A DNA stretch of 64,000 bases from Desulfurobacteriaceae bacterium. GTDB taxonomy: Bacteria; Aquificota; Aquificia; Desulfurobacteriales; Desulfurobacteriaceae. Position numbers and translations under genes: made by a program. The notes beneath the pieces were generated by a model, which did not search any database, had not been told where the DNA came from, and saw only the letters and a program-made list of their open reading frames with translations. The stretch is from positions 1 through 64,000 of the forward strand of contig JAMOTD010000027.1 in NCBI GenBank assembly GCA_027068415.1. Reading direction: 5' to 3'. Shown here piece after piece: positions 52,395 to 61,821 of this stretch (position 1 is its first letter; each line of letters starts with the position of its first letter).

Positions 52395-53386
52395 TTCAGA
52401 ATTACTCTCCTTTTCTCCTTGTCAATTGAGTCAACGATAAATTTATACCTGTGCTTGTACTTTAGCTTTACTCCCTTGGGGAGTTTTTCGGCCGGAAGGT
52501 AGCCTGCAACGTCCTGAGGAAGGTATATCCAGTAGCCTTTCTTGTCCTCCTTTACTACCTCTCCCTCAACCTCCATTCCGGGCTTTAAGAGCTCCTCAAT
52601 CCTCTCCCACGGGTCGGGGTTTATCTCCTTCAGCGATAGGACGAGCCTCTCCTTATCCCTCTCAATCTTTTTGATTTTTACCTTTATCCTGTCCCCTAAC
52701 TTTGCAGCGTCAAAGGGGGTTTTGAGTCCGCTCCAGGAGATGTCGCTCTTGTGAACTAAGCCGTCAACTCCGTCAACGTCAACGAAAATCCCGAAGTCAA
52801 CGATGTTCTTGACGGTTCCCTCTACAATGTCCCCCTCTTTTAACCTCTTAAGGGTCTCCTTCCTCTTCTTAGCCCTCTCTTCTTCAAGGAGTTTCCTCCT
52901 TGAGATTACGATGCTTCTCCTCTTCCTGTCAACCGAGAGGACTTTTGCCTCAATTTCTCTATCAAGCCACTGGTCGGGCTGGGTTACGGGCATTATGTCA
53001 ACCTGAGACATGGGAAGAAAAACGGTCAGGCCTTCCTCAAGCTGAACCTTATATCCTCCCCTTACTTTCTGTCTTATCCTTCCCCTTACTACTCCCTTCT
53101 TCTCAATCTCGTCAGCAAGCCTCTCCCACTCCTTAATTGAGCGGGCACAGTTTACCGACAGGAGAGCGTACCCCTCTTCAGTTTCTGGCTCCACAACACA
53201 GACCTCTATCTTCTCCCCTACTTTGGGCTTATAGCCCAGCTCTTTAATCGGAACCACCCCCTCAGACTTCCAGCCGAAGTCAACGAAGACCTCTCGGTCG
53301 GTAACCTTTACGACCGTTCCGGTTATTACCTCCTGATTGAGCTTCTTAAAGCTCTCTTCCAGCAGTTTGGCAAACTCCCCTTCCAC
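52367..53386 (-). CDS. Ribosomal protein S1-like RNA-binding protein
   Basis: A 339-residue protein with about four S1 domains: starts near residue 15 (GTVVKVTDREVFVDFGWKSEG), 100, 190 (GDIVEGTVKNIVDFGIFVDVDG, the best conserved) and 275. Short S1 proteins of this kind bind mRNA on the ribosome. It lies between ispH and smpB and overlaps ispH by 41 bp; in some Firmicutes ispH and S1 are fused into one protein. Confidence 0.88.
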   Translation of the reverse strand: MEGEFAKLLEESFKKLNQEVITGTVVKVTDREVFVDFGWKSEGVVPIKELGYKPKVGEKIEVCVVEPETEEGYALLSVNCARSIKEWERLADEIEKKGVVRGRIRQKVRGGYKVQLEEGLTVFLPMSQVDIMPVTQPDQWLDREIEAKVLSVDRKRRSIVISRRKLLEEERAKKRKETLKRLKEGDIVEGTVKNIVDFGIFVDVDGVDGLVHKSDISWSGLKTPFDAAKLGDRIKVKIKKIERDKERLVLSLKEINPDPWERIEELLKPGMEVEGEVVKEDKKGYWIYLPQDVAGYLPAEKLPKGVKLKYKHRYKFIVDSIDKEKRRVILKWPEETPQR

Positions 53387-54233
53387 TTAGCTCTCCCCCT
53401 TTGAAAAGAGTAGATAGATGGCTCACTACCTCGTCTATTACCCACTTTGGAGTGGATGCTCCGGCGGTAATTCCTATTGAGCGGGCACCCCTAAACCACT
53501 CCTCCTTTATCTCCTCCTTTGACTCTATGTGGTAGCTCCTTGGGTTGACGCTCTTTGATATCTGGTAGAGCTTTGTTGTGTTTGAGCTGTTCTTACCCCC
53601 GATTATCAGCATAACGTCAACCTTTCCTGCAAGCTCCTTGGCCTCTTTCTGTCTTATTGATGTTGCACTGCAAATAGTATTATAAACCTTTAATTCCTTA
53701 ACTTTGGAAGAGAGGAGTGCTATTGCCTCTTTAAAGAAGTTTAGGTTCAGAGTCGTCTGACAAACGACTCCCAGTTTTGTCATCTTCGGGAGGGCCTCAA
53801 CCTCCTCAATCGTGCTTGCTATCATCGGCTCTTTTATGTGGCCGGCTATTCCTATAACTTCAGGGTGGTCGGGGTTCCCCAGAATCAGTACCGGATAGCC
53901 TTCCCTCTCAAGTTTCATTGCCTTTTCGTGGACGTCCTTTACAAAGGGGCAGGTGGCGTCAACTATGTGGGTTCCCTTCTCCTTAAGCTTCTTTATAACC
54001 TTGGGGGAGACCCCGTGGGAGCGGATTATCACCGTGTCTCCCTCTTTTAGCTCATCCATTCCCTCTATAAAGCTCATTCCTAACTTTTTCAGCCTCTCTA
54101 TTTCCCGTTTGTTGTGGATTAGCTCCCCGAGGCAGCGGGTATTCTTACTCTCTTTTAAGGTCTCAACGGCCATGTTTACTGCCCTTTTAACGCCCCAGCA
54201 AAAGCCTGCGCTCCTTGCTACCTTAATCTCCAC
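53346..54233 (-). CDS. ispH: 4-hydroxy-3-methylbut-2-enyl diphosphate reductase IspH
   Basis: Last step of the MEP isoprenoid pathway, making IPP and DMAPP with a [4Fe-4S] cluster. The 295-residue protein has the three cluster Cys in context: GFCWG (residue 12), DATCPFV and NTICSATS, with HGV and the HPE motif of the active site. The C-terminal GVCQTAGREL extension lies in the overlap with the S1 gene. It overlaps plsC upstream by 11 bp. Confidence 0.96.
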   Translation of the reverse strand: MEIKVARSAGFCWGVKRAVNMAVETLKESKNTRCLGELIHNKREIERLKKLGMSFIEGMDELKEGDTVIIRSHGVSPKVIKKLKEKGTHIVDATCPFVKDVHEKAMKLEREGYPVLILGNPDHPEVIGIAGHIKEPMIASTIEEVEALPKMTKLGVVCQTTLNLNFFKEAIALLSSKVKELKVYNTICSATSIRQKEAKELAGKVDVMLIIGGKNSSNTTKLYQISKSVNPRSYHIESKEEIKEEWFRGARSIGITAGASTPKWVIDEVVSHLSTLFKGGELSGRGVCQTAGREL

Positions 54234-54870
54234 CTTTAAGCTCCTTTATCCTCTCCATCATTATGTCTGCCGCTTTCTGGTAGTTCTCCTTTCTATCTTC
54301 TAAATCTATGGTGAAAGGTTTACCGAAGGTAATGGTTACTTTGGGAAGGCCGTTTGCAAGCCCCTCTTTTCCTATCAGGGCTTCGCTCCCCTCTATGAGG
54401 CACGGAACTATAGGGGCTTTAGCCTTGATTGCCACCATTCCCGCTCCCCACTTTCCCCTGAGGAACTTGCCTTTGGGAGCTCTCTGCCCCTCGGGAAAGA
54501 TGCAGACGAGCTCTCCTTTATTTAAGAGTTCTAAGGCCGTTTTTAGGGCGGTAAGGTCGGCTTTACCCCTCTTTACCGGGAAGGCGTTTCCCCAGTGTTT
54601 TATGAGGGAGCCCAAAATGGGCGTGTCAAAGAGCTCCGACTTTGCCATGAAGAAGACCGGTCTCTTCTTTACCGCAAAGGCCACAAGAGGCGGGTCAAGG
54701 TAGCTCCTGTGGTTTGCCACTAAAAGTACTTTCCCCTCTTGAGGAATGTTCTCCCTTCCTTTCACTTTAAGGCGGCAGATTTTCCCGATTAGGCGGGCGA
54801 CGGTGTTGAGCCAGACCCAGTAGGCCTTTTTCCTTTTAACCCATGGATATCTTGAAGTTAGAGATTCCAT
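54223..54870 (-). CDS. plsC: 1-acyl-sn-glycerol-3-phosphate acyltransferase PlsC
   Basis: Membrane acyltransferase making phosphatidic acid. The 215-residue protein shows the HxxxxD motif NHRSYLDP near 53-60, KSELF, and the FPEGQRAPKG substrate motif. There is no clear ribosome site before ATG 54870, so a slightly later start is possible. It begins the minus-strand plsC-ispH-S1-smpB run; the promoter lies in the gap with the divergent rsmH. Confidence 0.9.
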   Translation of the reverse strand: MESLTSRYPWVKRKKAYWVWLNTVARLIGKICRLKVKGRENIPQEGKVLLVANHRSYLDPPLVAFAVKKRPVFFMAKSELFDTPILGSLIKHWGNAFPVKRGKADLTALKTALELLNKGELVCIFPEGQRAPKGKFLRGKWGAGMVAIKAKAPIVPCLIEGSEALIGKEGLANGLPKVTITFGKPFTIDLEDRKENYQKAADIMMERIKELKGGD

Positions 54871-54977
54871 GTACCAATTTTACTAAAAAGGGCTCTCTCG
54901 GGAGGAGCGGAGTTTTTAGGTTTTCTTTAAGAAAATAGATTTTGGACCGGTTTGAGAAATAGTGTGAGGAGAAAGAG

Positions 54978-55862
54978 ATGGAAGAGATTTACCACCCTCC
55001 CGTTCTGCTTAAAGAGAGTATTGAGATGCTGAAGGCCAAAGAGGGAGGGATTTTCGTTGACGCAACCCTCGGAGGCGGCGGCCACACCGAGGCAATCCTA
55101 AAGGCCAACCCCGAAAACAGGGTAATTGCAATAGACAGGGACGAGGAGGCAATAGAGAGGGCAATAAGGAGGCTTGAACCCTTCGGAGACAGAGTCTCAA
55201 TCTACCACGCAAACTTCTCCCAAATCGGGGAGGTCCTTGAGGCCGAAGGGGTGAGCGAGGTTAACGGAGTTCTCTTTGACCTTGGGGTCTCTCACTTTCA
55301 CCTAAGGGGAGAAAGGGGCTTTACAGTCTGGAAGGAGCAGCCCCTTGATATGAGAATGGATAGAAGACAAAAGCTAACGGCTAAAGAAGTGGTTAATGAG
55401 CTCTCTGAAAGGGAGCTTGCGGACATAATCTTTAAGTATGGTGAGGAGCGCTTTGCAAGGAAGATTGCAAGGGAGATAGTAAGGAGGCGGAAGGTTAAAC
55501 CGATTGAGACCACCACCGAGCTTGCAAAGATTGTTGAAGAGGTAATTCCCAAAAAGCTCTGGGCGGGCAGGAAAAAGCACCCTGCAATAAAAACCTTTCA
55601 GGCCATAAGAATTTTCGTAAACAAGGAGTTTGACGAGATAGAGAAAGGAATCCCCGCCGCTGCTGAGTTTATAAAACCCGGCGGAAGGCTTGCAGTAATA
55701 ACATTCCACTCTCTTGAGGACAGGCTCGTAAAGAACATTCTGAGAAACCTTGAGGGCTTTAGGGTAATAACCAAAAAACCCATTGAGCCCACTCCCGAGG
55801 AAGTTAAACAAAACCCCGCCGCCAGAAGCGCAAAACTGAGAGTTGCCGAGAGGGAGGTTTGA
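54978..55862 (+). CDS. rsmH: 16S rRNA (cytosine(1402)-N4)-methyltransferase RsmH
   Basis: SAM-dependent methyltransferase modifying C1402 in the ribosomal P site. The 294-residue protein has YHPPVLLKES, the SAM motif VDATLGGGGHTEAIL, GVLFDLGVSH, the RMDRR motif and KTFQAIRIFVN. ATG 54978 follows GAGGAGAAAGAG. It is not followed by the usual cell-wall genes; instead a decayed nucleotidyltransferase gene lies downstream. Confidence 0.96.
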   Translation: MEEIYHPPVLLKESIEMLKAKEGGIFVDATLGGGGHTEAILKANPENRVIAIDRDEEAIERAIRRLEPFGDRVSIYHANFSQIGEVLEAEGVSEVNGVLFDLGVSHFHLRGERGFTVWKEQPLDMRMDRRQKLTAKEVVNELSERELADIIFKYGEERFARKIAREIVRRRKVKPIETTTELAKIVEEVIPKKLWAGRKKHPAIKTFQAIRIFVNKEFDEIEKGIPAAAEFIKPGGRLAVITFHSLEDRLVKNILRNLEGFRVITKKPIEPTPEEVKQNPAARSAKLRVAEREV

Positions 55863-55897
55863 TAAATTAAAGGTTAAACTGGAATTTTGAGGGTTGT

Positions 55898-56178
55898 TTG
55901 AGGTTAGAAGAGGTAGTTGAAAGGCTGAAGGAGGTAAAAAGGGAGCTCCAGAGCAAGTATAAGGTTAAAACCCTTGCCCTCTTTGGCTTAACTGTCAGGA
56001 ACGAAAAGGACAGAGACATTGATATTTTGGTTGAGTTTAAAGAGCCCGTAGGCCTTAAATTCTTTGAGCTGTAGGATTTCCTTGAAGAAGTGAGCTACGG
56101 TTGACCTTCTAGCCTTTTCAGCGGTGAAGGAGAAAAGAGAACTCTGGACAGAAATTGAGGGAGAAGTTCTAATTATCC
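55898..56178 (+). pseudogene. Decayed MNT-type nucleotidyltransferase (antitoxin-like)
   Basis: A TTG-started frame (55898-56074) encodes VERLKEVKRELQSKY, then LFGLTVRNEKDRDIDILVEF, clearly the MNT/MntA motif GSxARGExxxxSDIDILVEF with the GS replaced by GL. A stop follows FFEL; the reading then continues as DFLEEVSYG, meets TGA, and resumes in another frame with VDLLAFSAVKEKRELWTEIEGEVLII, the family's C-terminus. One nonsense and one frameshift separate three recognisable pieces. No HEPN toxin partner remains beside it. Nothing else was seen in this 306-bp gap. Confidence 0.7.
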
Positions 56179-56951
56179 AGATTACTTACAGAGGTCGGAT
56201 TGTATTTTTTTATTATTTTTTCCAAACCTTTTTCTTCTTCAATTTTCACCTTATATATGTATAAAGTACCTTCCTCCTCTATTCTTTGTTTATTCCTATC
56301 TATTTTCTCTACTCTTACTGAGATTTTCCTTGATGATTCTTTTTTTTCTAATTCTAATTTTTCTAATTCTAAAGAGAAGAGCTTGAAGTTGTCAAGTGAT
56401 TCGGATGTTATCAGTATATATGATAGAGCTTCTTGTGCAGCTTCTTGTGCATATGCGAGTGTATTTTTCAATGCTTGACCTAGTGTATCACCATTAATGT
56501 TAAAGTATTCTCCGCCTACTTCTACTATATAAATATAGTAGGAGTCATCGTCGGGTTTTTCACTCTGTGAGTTCTGTGAATTTTTATATAATTCCTCTTT
56601 TAAAGTATCATTATCATTTAATACAAGAAAATACTCTCCTCTAGCACTACTTGCTTTGTAGAGCTTAATTTTACTGTCTTGCTTTTCCCTTAATATTTCA
56701 CTTGAGCTTCTGATTTTTTCATCCTTTTTAATCTCAAAAGTTGCACATTTTTCTGTGTTTTTGCAACATAAAATTAAGTCTGTCTGACTTCTGCTATTGC
56801 AAGTTTTAGGTTTTATAGCTTTGTCAGTTTTTATGTATAAGCAAAGAGCAAGTAATGGGTAATTCCATTCTTCTCTCAATCCTAAGCTGAGAGAAAGTTC
56901 CCAAAATTCTTTGACTTCGTTAAGGCAGGTGCTCATGGAATTGTCACTCAT
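56169..56951 (-). CDS. AT-rich orphan ORF coupled to thrB
   Basis: A 260-residue protein I do not recognise. Its codon use is strikingly AT-rich compared with thrB and rsmH on either side, and it is rich in Ser, Asn and Glu with several Cys (CCKNTEKCATFEI). The middle has IVEVGGEYF and a long helix, and the C-terminal half is charged. An FEIKKDEKI segment is weakly reminiscent of a nuclease ExK, but not enough for a call. ATG 56951 overlaps the thrB stop (ATGA), so it would ride on thrB expression. It is probably horizontally acquired. Confidence 0.6.
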   Translation of the reverse strand: MSDNSMSTCLNEVKEFWELSLSLGLREEWNYPLLALCLYIKTDKAIKPKTCNSRSQTDLILCCKNTEKCATFEIKKDEKIRSSSEILREKQDSKIKLYKASSARGEYFLVLNDNDTLKEELYKNSQNSQSEKPDDDSYYIYIVEVGGEYFNINGDTLGQALKNTLAYAQEAAQEALSYILITSESLDNFKLFSLELEKLELEKKESSRKISVRVEKIDRNKQRIEEEGTLYIYKVKIEEEKGLEKIIKKYNPTSVSNLDN

Positions 56952-57835
56952 TTTATCCTTGCCCCTTCCTTGTCAACATCCAAGACTAAATACCTGCTTT
57001 CTATTCCGAGGGCGTCAAAGACATTGCACATTGCCCTTCCTATTTCGTCAAAGTTCTTATCGGCAAGTGCTCCTATACAGCTCCCGGCTCCGGAGAGGTA
57101 AACTGCGTAAGCCCCTGCCTTGTAGCCCTCAGAGAGGACCTCCCAGAAAGAGGGGATAAGGTCGCAGCGGTAAGGTTGGTGGATTCTGTCTTTAACGGCC
57201 TCTTTTAAAAGGCCGAAGTCTTTTTTCTGGAGAGCTCCCAATAGCAGCGCAACCCTCTGAATGTTGAAGATGACGTCCTCCCTTGAGTAATTGTCCGGAA
57301 GGACCGAGCGGGACTCTTCTGTTGAGAGGAAGAGCTCGGGAACGACGATTATTACTTTTAACTCCTCAGGCCAGTCAAGTTTTATGTAGGTTAAATCTCC
57401 GTTTGTTGCGGCAACTACGAAACCCCCGGTGTAGGCCGGCAGGACGTTATCGGGGTGGGGCTCAAACTTGAAGGCAACGTCTATGACTTCGGGGAGGGAG
57501 AGCTCTTTCCCGCTGATTTTCTCGGCCGCTAAGATTCCGCCCACTATTGCGGTAGCGGAGCTCCCGAGCCCCCTTCCAAGGGGAATCCTGTTTACCTGTT
57601 TAACTTTTATGGGCTGGCTCTGGCCCAGGTACTCCATTGTTGAGCGGTAAGCCCTCAAAAAGAGGTTCTTCTCGTCCTTCGGGAGAGTATCTGCACCTTC
57701 TCCCTCTATTTCAACTGAGTAAAAGTCTGAAGGCTCCACTATAAAGTCGTTGTAGAGCTTCAGTGCAAGGCCGAGGGCGTCAAACCCGGGCCCCAAGTTG
57801 CTCGTAGATGCCGGAACGGAGACCTTAAACTTCAT
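56948..57835 (-). CDS. thrB: Homoserine kinase ThrB
   Basis: GHMP-family kinase phosphorylating homoserine for threonine synthesis. The 295-residue protein has VPASTSNLGPGFDALGLAL near the start, the ATP loop PLGRGLGSSATA near 86-97, and the C-terminal YLSGAGSCIGAL motif. It starts at ATG 57835 and its stop is shared with the start of the AT-rich orphan. Confidence 0.95.
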   Translation of the reverse strand: MKFKVSVPASTSNLGPGFDALGLALKLYNDFIVEPSDFYSVEIEGEGADTLPKDEKNLFLRAYRSTMEYLGQSQPIKVKQVNRIPLGRGLGSSATAIVGGILAAEKISGKELSLPEVIDVAFKFEPHPDNVLPAYTGGFVVAATNGDLTYIKLDWPEELKVIIVVPELFLSTEESRSVLPDNYSREDVIFNIQRVALLLGALQKKDFGLLKEAVKDRIHQPYRCDLIPSFWEVLSEGYKAGAYAVYLSGAGSCIGALADKNFDEIGRAMCNVFDALGIESRYLVLDVDKEGARIK

Positions 57836-57886
57836 CTCTGACTCCCTACTTTTCGTTGATGAGAGTTTACCAAGAATTGGGTTTAA

Positions 57887-59242
57887 TTAGTACTCTCCGT
57901 AGTCGCAGCTCTTAACGAAGCTTCCGTCAAGCTCTTTTGGTACTACTATAGTTCTTATTCCCTCTTCTTCGGCCTTTTTGCACAGCTCCTTAAAGGCCTC
58001 TTCGTCGTTTAAGTACTTTTCATCGTACTCGGCGTTAAAGACCGGCTTTCCCTGCTCTATAAAAGGTTTTAGGATGGGGCACTCGTTATAGGCGTGGCAC
58101 TCCTCGTTGACCGCAAAGTCAAAGTAGACCGAGAGCTCCTTAACCTGCTCAAGGTCGTTTTTCAGCCCGACTAAGAGCCCCCTCTTCTTTGCCTCTATTG
58201 AGAGGAAACGGTTGTAGTCAAGTTGCTCTTCGTAGGTTAGGGGAAAGCCCGTATCGTTTAAGTAGCCGTCAACGTTGTCAGGCTCAACCCCGTCGCAGCC
58301 CTTTTCCTTTGCAAGCTCAAGCCGTTTAACCATTATCCTCTTTACGTTCTCGCTCCTTATGTCAAGCCACTTCTCCCCCGGCCACTCATCAAGGGGGTTG
58401 CCCAGCTCCTCCTCTTTAAACTCCCCTGCGTCCGGTCTCCACTCTTCGTATGTTCCCGCACTGAAGTAGCAGATTACGACTTTTCCCTCTTCCTTGAGCT
58501 TCTCTATCGTCTCTTTCGGCGTGTCAAAGAGGTCAACGTCGTAGAGCTCTGCCGGAATGTCGGCTCGGAGCTCCCCCTGAAGCTGCCAGTACCACGTTGT
58601 TTCAGCGGAGATTTCCGGGAAGTTGAAGAAGCTTACGGGAGTTTTTGTAATTACCTCCTTCCAGGGGCCCGGCGGGACTTCGTCTTTGTCAACAAACTGC
58701 CAGTCAACGTAGTCCACGTCCTTTAAGCCCAAGTAATCCCTTACTGCCGGGCTTACGTCAAGGCCTACTCCGTTGACGGGGTTTGAGGGATGGGAGCTCC
58801 CGAAGACGTAGTTAAAGTCGTTTTCCCCGAAGGGGCCTACGTCTTCCCACTGGGCGTAGGCTACTTTATCCCCTTTAATTATTTTTACCCACCTGTTCTT
58901 CAGAACCGAGCCGTTCTTTTTGAATTCTTCATAGTTAAACCACGGGATTTTCTTTGCTATCTCCTTCAGATTTCCCTTTTCGTCAAGGTCGTTAAAGGGG
59001 AGGGCGACGTAGAAAGGGTTTTCTGACGGTTTAAAGGAGGCCGGGAAGTAGCCGCTCCTCCTTTCGGGGTCGTCAACTCCTCCGTAGTGCCAGAGCCAGA
59101 TGTCGTCCCAAGCGCTTGAGGTGTTGGGAATGTTGCCGTTTTCTTCGGTTGCAGGCTCTCCGACGTAGAACCAAGTGGTTTTCACGTTTCTGTGAAGGGG
59201 ATACTTAGAGCTCTCCCCCTTTTCCTCCGCCACCTGCTCCAC
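57887..59242 (-). CDS. GH114-family polygalactosaminidase-like protein with an N-terminal beta-barrel domain, frameshifted from its signal peptide
   Basis: A 451-residue frame. The C-terminal half (about 215-445) is a GH114 TIM barrel: TWYWQLQGEL, YDVDLFDTP, VICYFSAGTYEEWRPD, EKWLDIRSENVKRIM, CDGVEPDNVDGY and the closing VNEECHAYNEC. The family cleaves alpha-1,4-galactosamine polymers found in biofilm. The N-terminal half has a DVGPFGENDFNYVFG and GLDVSPAVRDYLGL pattern resembling a double-psi barrel. The frame begins only after a TAA; a lipoprotein signal peptide lies just upstream in another frame (59205-59288). Removing one G from the G5 run at 59215-59219 would join them. Confidence 0.75.
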   Translation of the reverse strand: MEQVAEEKGESSKYPLHRNVKTTWFYVGEPATEENGNIPNTSSAWDDIWLWHYGGVDDPERRSGYFPASFKPSENPFYVALPFNDLDEKGNLKEIAKKIPWFNYEEFKKNGSVLKNRWVKIIKGDKVAYAQWEDVGPFGENDFNYVFGSSHPSNPVNGVGLDVSPAVRDYLGLKDVDYVDWQFVDKDEVPPGPWKEVITKTPVSFFNFPEISAETTWYWQLQGELRADIPAELYDVDLFDTPKETIEKLKEEGKVVICYFSAGTYEEWRPDAGEFKEEELGNPLDEWPGEKWLDIRSENVKRIMVKRLELAKEKGCDGVEPDNVDGYLNDTGFPLTYEEQLDYNRFLSIEAKKRGLLVGLKNDLEQVKELSVYFDFAVNEECHAYNECPILKPFIEQGKPVFNAEYDEKYLNDEEAFKELCKKAEEEGIRTIVVPKELDGSFVKSCDYGEY

Positions 59243-59288
59243 ACCCGGAAATTAAGAGCGTCAACAGGAAAAGGAATACTCCTTTCAC
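59205..59288 (-). other. Out-of-frame lipoprotein signal peptide of the GH114 gene
   Basis: From GTG 59288 the frame reads a signal peptide with FLFLLTLLISGC (lipobox SGC), then a Gly-rich linker, and meets TAA after 27 codons. It sits exactly where the GH114 protein needs its export signal. This points to a one-base insertion in the G5 run, whether real, phase-variable or a sequencing error. Confidence 0.65.
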
Positions 59289-59297
59289 GACTTTTCC

Positions 59298-59948
59298 CTA
59301 ATCTTCTTTTGAGATAAAGAGGAAGCGGCGGGTGAAGTTTACGCCCTTCGGCTCAATTGTTATCTCCTTAACTCTGTAGCCCGGGAGCTCCCCTTTAAAG
59401 CTCTCCTTCCCCCTGTAGATACACAGGATTGCCCCTTTATTAAGCAGGTGCTCAGTTATCTTTACGGCGTCCTCCGGGTCCTCAACCGCCCTCATCGTTA
59501 GGAGCTTAAACTCCCCGTCAACCTCCTCAATTCTCCTGCACTCTACTTTTACGTTTTTTAGACCCAGCCGTCTTTTAACCTCCTCTAAGAAAACGCACCT
59601 TTTTTTTCTCGGCTCAACCAGAGTTATATGGGAGCTCTCAAGAACCGCCGCAAGGGGAATTCCCGGAAAGCCCCCTCCCGAACCTACGTCGCAGATTGGA
59701 ACTCCTTCAACCTCAATTCCCGCCTCTTTAAAGGCCTTTAAACCTAAAAGGGAGTCAAAGAAGTGCTTCTCTTCTATTTCTCTGTCCTCCAATAGGGAAG
59801 TGAGGTTAATTCTCCTTCCCCACTTCTTTAGTAATTCTTTAAACTCTGCGAGCTTCCCGTAGTGCTCCTCTTTTAACTCTATACCGTTTAGTCGGCAGAG
59901 CTCCCTAAGCCTTTCCACGGGCAAGCTCCCCCCTCTTCCACTTCTCAA
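59298..59948 (-). CDS. rsmG: 16S rRNA (guanine(527)-N7)-methyltransferase RsmG
   Basis: SAM-dependent methyltransferase of the 530 loop of 16S rRNA. The 216-residue protein has [15 protein letters not shown], the SAM motif [14 protein letters not shown] and [13 protein letters not shown]. The start is uncertain: 59948 lies 44 bp inside mnmG, and GTG 59918 is an alternative. The mnmG-rsmG pair is a common bacterial arrangement near replication origins, but no dnaA or origin was seen. Confidence 0.95.
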   Translation of the reverse strand: MRSGRGGSLPVERLRELCRLNGIELKEEHYGKLAEFKELLKKWGRRINLTSLLEDREIEEKHFFDSLLGLKAFKEAGIEVEGVPICDVGSGGGFPGIPLAAVLESSHITLVEPRKKRCVFLEEVKRRLGLKNVKVECRRIEEVDGEFKLLTMRAVEDPEDAVKITEHLLNKGAILCIYRGKESFKGELPGYRVKEITIEPKGVNFTRRFLFISKED

Positions 59949-61812
59949 TGTAGATTGCCAAAATAGGAATTGATGCCGGCCTTATTCCCTCAAGCCTTGC
60001 TGCCTGCCCCAACGTTAAGGGCTTCATTTCCTTTAACTTCTGCCTCTCCTCAACCGAAATCGGAACTAAATCATAGTCAAAGTCTTCCGGAATCTTTATG
60101 TTCTCAAGCTTCCTGAACTTCTTAACCTCCTCAAGCTGGCGTTTGATGTAGCCCTCGTACTTAACCTCTATCTCAACCTCTTCTAAGATTTCCTCTAATA
60201 GCTTTTTGTCTTCAACAGTCAGCTCAAAGGGAATCAGCTTTAATATCTCCTCAAGTTTAACTTCCGGCCTCTTTAAGAGCTCGTAGGCGCTCTTACTCTC
60301 CTTAACGGGGGTTGAGCCGGCCTTCTCAAGAATCGGGTTAACCTGCTCTGGCTTCAGCTTTACCTCTTTTAGCTTCTCTATGAAGACCTTTACGGTTTCG
60401 TACTTCTTCTTGACCCTTTCGTACTGCTCCCTCGTTAAGAGGCCGAACTTGTAGCCGTACTTGGCAAGGCGGTAGTCGGCGTTGTCGTAGCGCAGCAGCA
60501 GTCTGTACTCGGCCCGGGAGGTAAAGAGGCGGTAGGGCTCCCTGACCCCCTTGTTTACGAGGTCGTCAATCATTACTCCTATGTAGGCCTCGTCCCTCCC
60601 TAAGACGAACCTTTCGTCTTTTCCGAGGGCGTAGAGGGCGGCATTTATTCCCGCAACTATTCCCTGGCCGGCCGCCTCCTCGTAGCCGGTAGTTCCGTTT
60701 ACCTGACCGGCATTAAAGAGGCCTTTAATAATTTTTGTTTCAAGTGTCGGGTAGAGGTGGCGGGGGTCTATGAAGTCGTATTCAATTGCGTAGGCAGGTC
60801 TTATTATCTCGGCGTTTTCAAGGCCGGGAATTGAGCGGATTATTGCAACCTGAACGTCGTAGGGGAGGCTCGTTGAGGTGCCGTTGGGGTAGAACTCTAT
60901 GGTGTTCCTGCCTTCCGGTTCAACGAAGACGTGGTGGCGCTCCTTATCGGGGAATTTAACGATTTTGTCCTCAATTGAGGGGCAGTAGCGGACGCCGACC
61001 CCGCTTATGAGTTTACACTCACCGTACATAGGGGAGCGGTGGAGGTTTTCCCTTATTATCCTGTGGGTTTCGGGGGTGGTGTAGGTTAGCCAGCAGGGGA
61101 TCTGCTCAACTTCCCTTGGCTCAGTCCAGTAGGAGAAAAAGGGAGGGGGTTCGTCGCCGTCCTGCCTCTCCATTTTTGAGAAGTCTATCGTCCTTCCGTC
61201 TATTCTGGTCGGGGTTCCGGTCTTTAACCTTGAGACCTTGAAGCCGTGGCGCTCGTAGAACTCCGAGAGCTTGTTGGCAGGGGGCTCCCACATTCTGCCC
61301 CCTTCAAACTCTTTAAAGCCGATAAATATTTTCCCCCGCAGAAAGGTTCCGGCTGTTACCACTACTGCCTTTGCACCGTAGCGGGCACCTATGTGGGTTA
61401 GAACTCCCTTTACTTTCCCGTCTTCAACTATTATGTCGTCAACGATTTGCTGGATTACCTGAAGGCCGGGGGTGTTCTCTATTACCCTTCTCATTCGGTT
61501 TCGGTAGGCCTCTTTGTCGGCCTGAGCTCTGGGAGCTCTTACAGCTGGCCCCTTTTTTCTGTTTAATATCCTGAACTGTATTCCCGTTTCGTCTATGTTC
61601 TTTGCCATCTCCCCGCCCAGGGCATCTATCTCCCTAACTACAGTTCCCTTGGCTACGCCCCCTATGGCGGGGTTGCACGACATCTCCGCAATTTTGTCAA
61701 CGTTAACGGTAAAGAGGGCGGTTTTACACCCCATCCTCGCGGCCGCCAGTGCCGCCTCACACCCGGCGTGGCCTGCGCCAACCACTATCACGTCAAAGAC
61801 TTCGTCCCACAC
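59905..61812 (-). CDS. mnmG: tRNA uridine-5-carboxymethylaminomethyl modification enzyme MnmG
   Basis: FAD protein that works with MnmE to modify U34 of several tRNAs. The 635-residue protein begins with the dinucleotide motif [17 protein letters not shown], followed by [21 protein letters not shown], the [11 protein letters not shown] motif, [16 protein letters not shown] and the C-terminal helical region. It overlaps rsmG downstream and is 9 bp after the SAM hydrolase gene. Confidence 0.97.
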   Translation of the reverse strand: MWDEVFDVIVVGAGHAGCEAALAAARMGCKTALFTVNVDKIAEMSCNPAIGGVAKGTVVREIDALGGEMAKNIDETGIQFRILNRKKGPAVRAPRAQADKEAYRNRMRRVIENTPGLQVIQQIVDDIIVEDGKVKGVLTHIGARYGAKAVVVTAGTFLRGKIFIGFKEFEGGRMWEPPANKLSEFYERHGFKVSRLKTGTPTRIDGRTIDFSKMERQDGDEPPPFFSYWTEPREVEQIPCWLTYTTPETHRIIRENLHRSPMYGECKLISGVGVRYCPSIEDKIVKFPDKERHHVFVEPEGRNTIEFYPNGTSTSLPYDVQVAIIRSIPGLENAEIIRPAYAIEYDFIDPRHLYPTLETKIIKGLFNAGQVNGTTGYEEAAGQGIVAGINAALYALGKDERFVLGRDEAYIGVMIDDLVNKGVREPYRLFTSRAEYRLLLRYDNADYRLAKYGYKFGLLTREQYERVKKKYETVKVFIEKLKEVKLKPEQVNPILEKAGSTPVKESKSAYELLKRPEVKLEEILKLIPFELTVEDKKLLEEILEEVEIEVKYEGYIKRQLEEVKKFRKLENIKIPEDFDYDLVPISVEERQKLKEMKPLTLGQAARLEGIRPASIPILAIYIEKWKRGELARGKA

Positions 61813-61821
61813 GGCTACTCC

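Noticed and set aside
59298-61812. Replication origin near mnmG-rsmG
   Set aside because: No DnaA-box cluster, AT-rich unwinding region, dnaA, dnaN or parAB genes were found.
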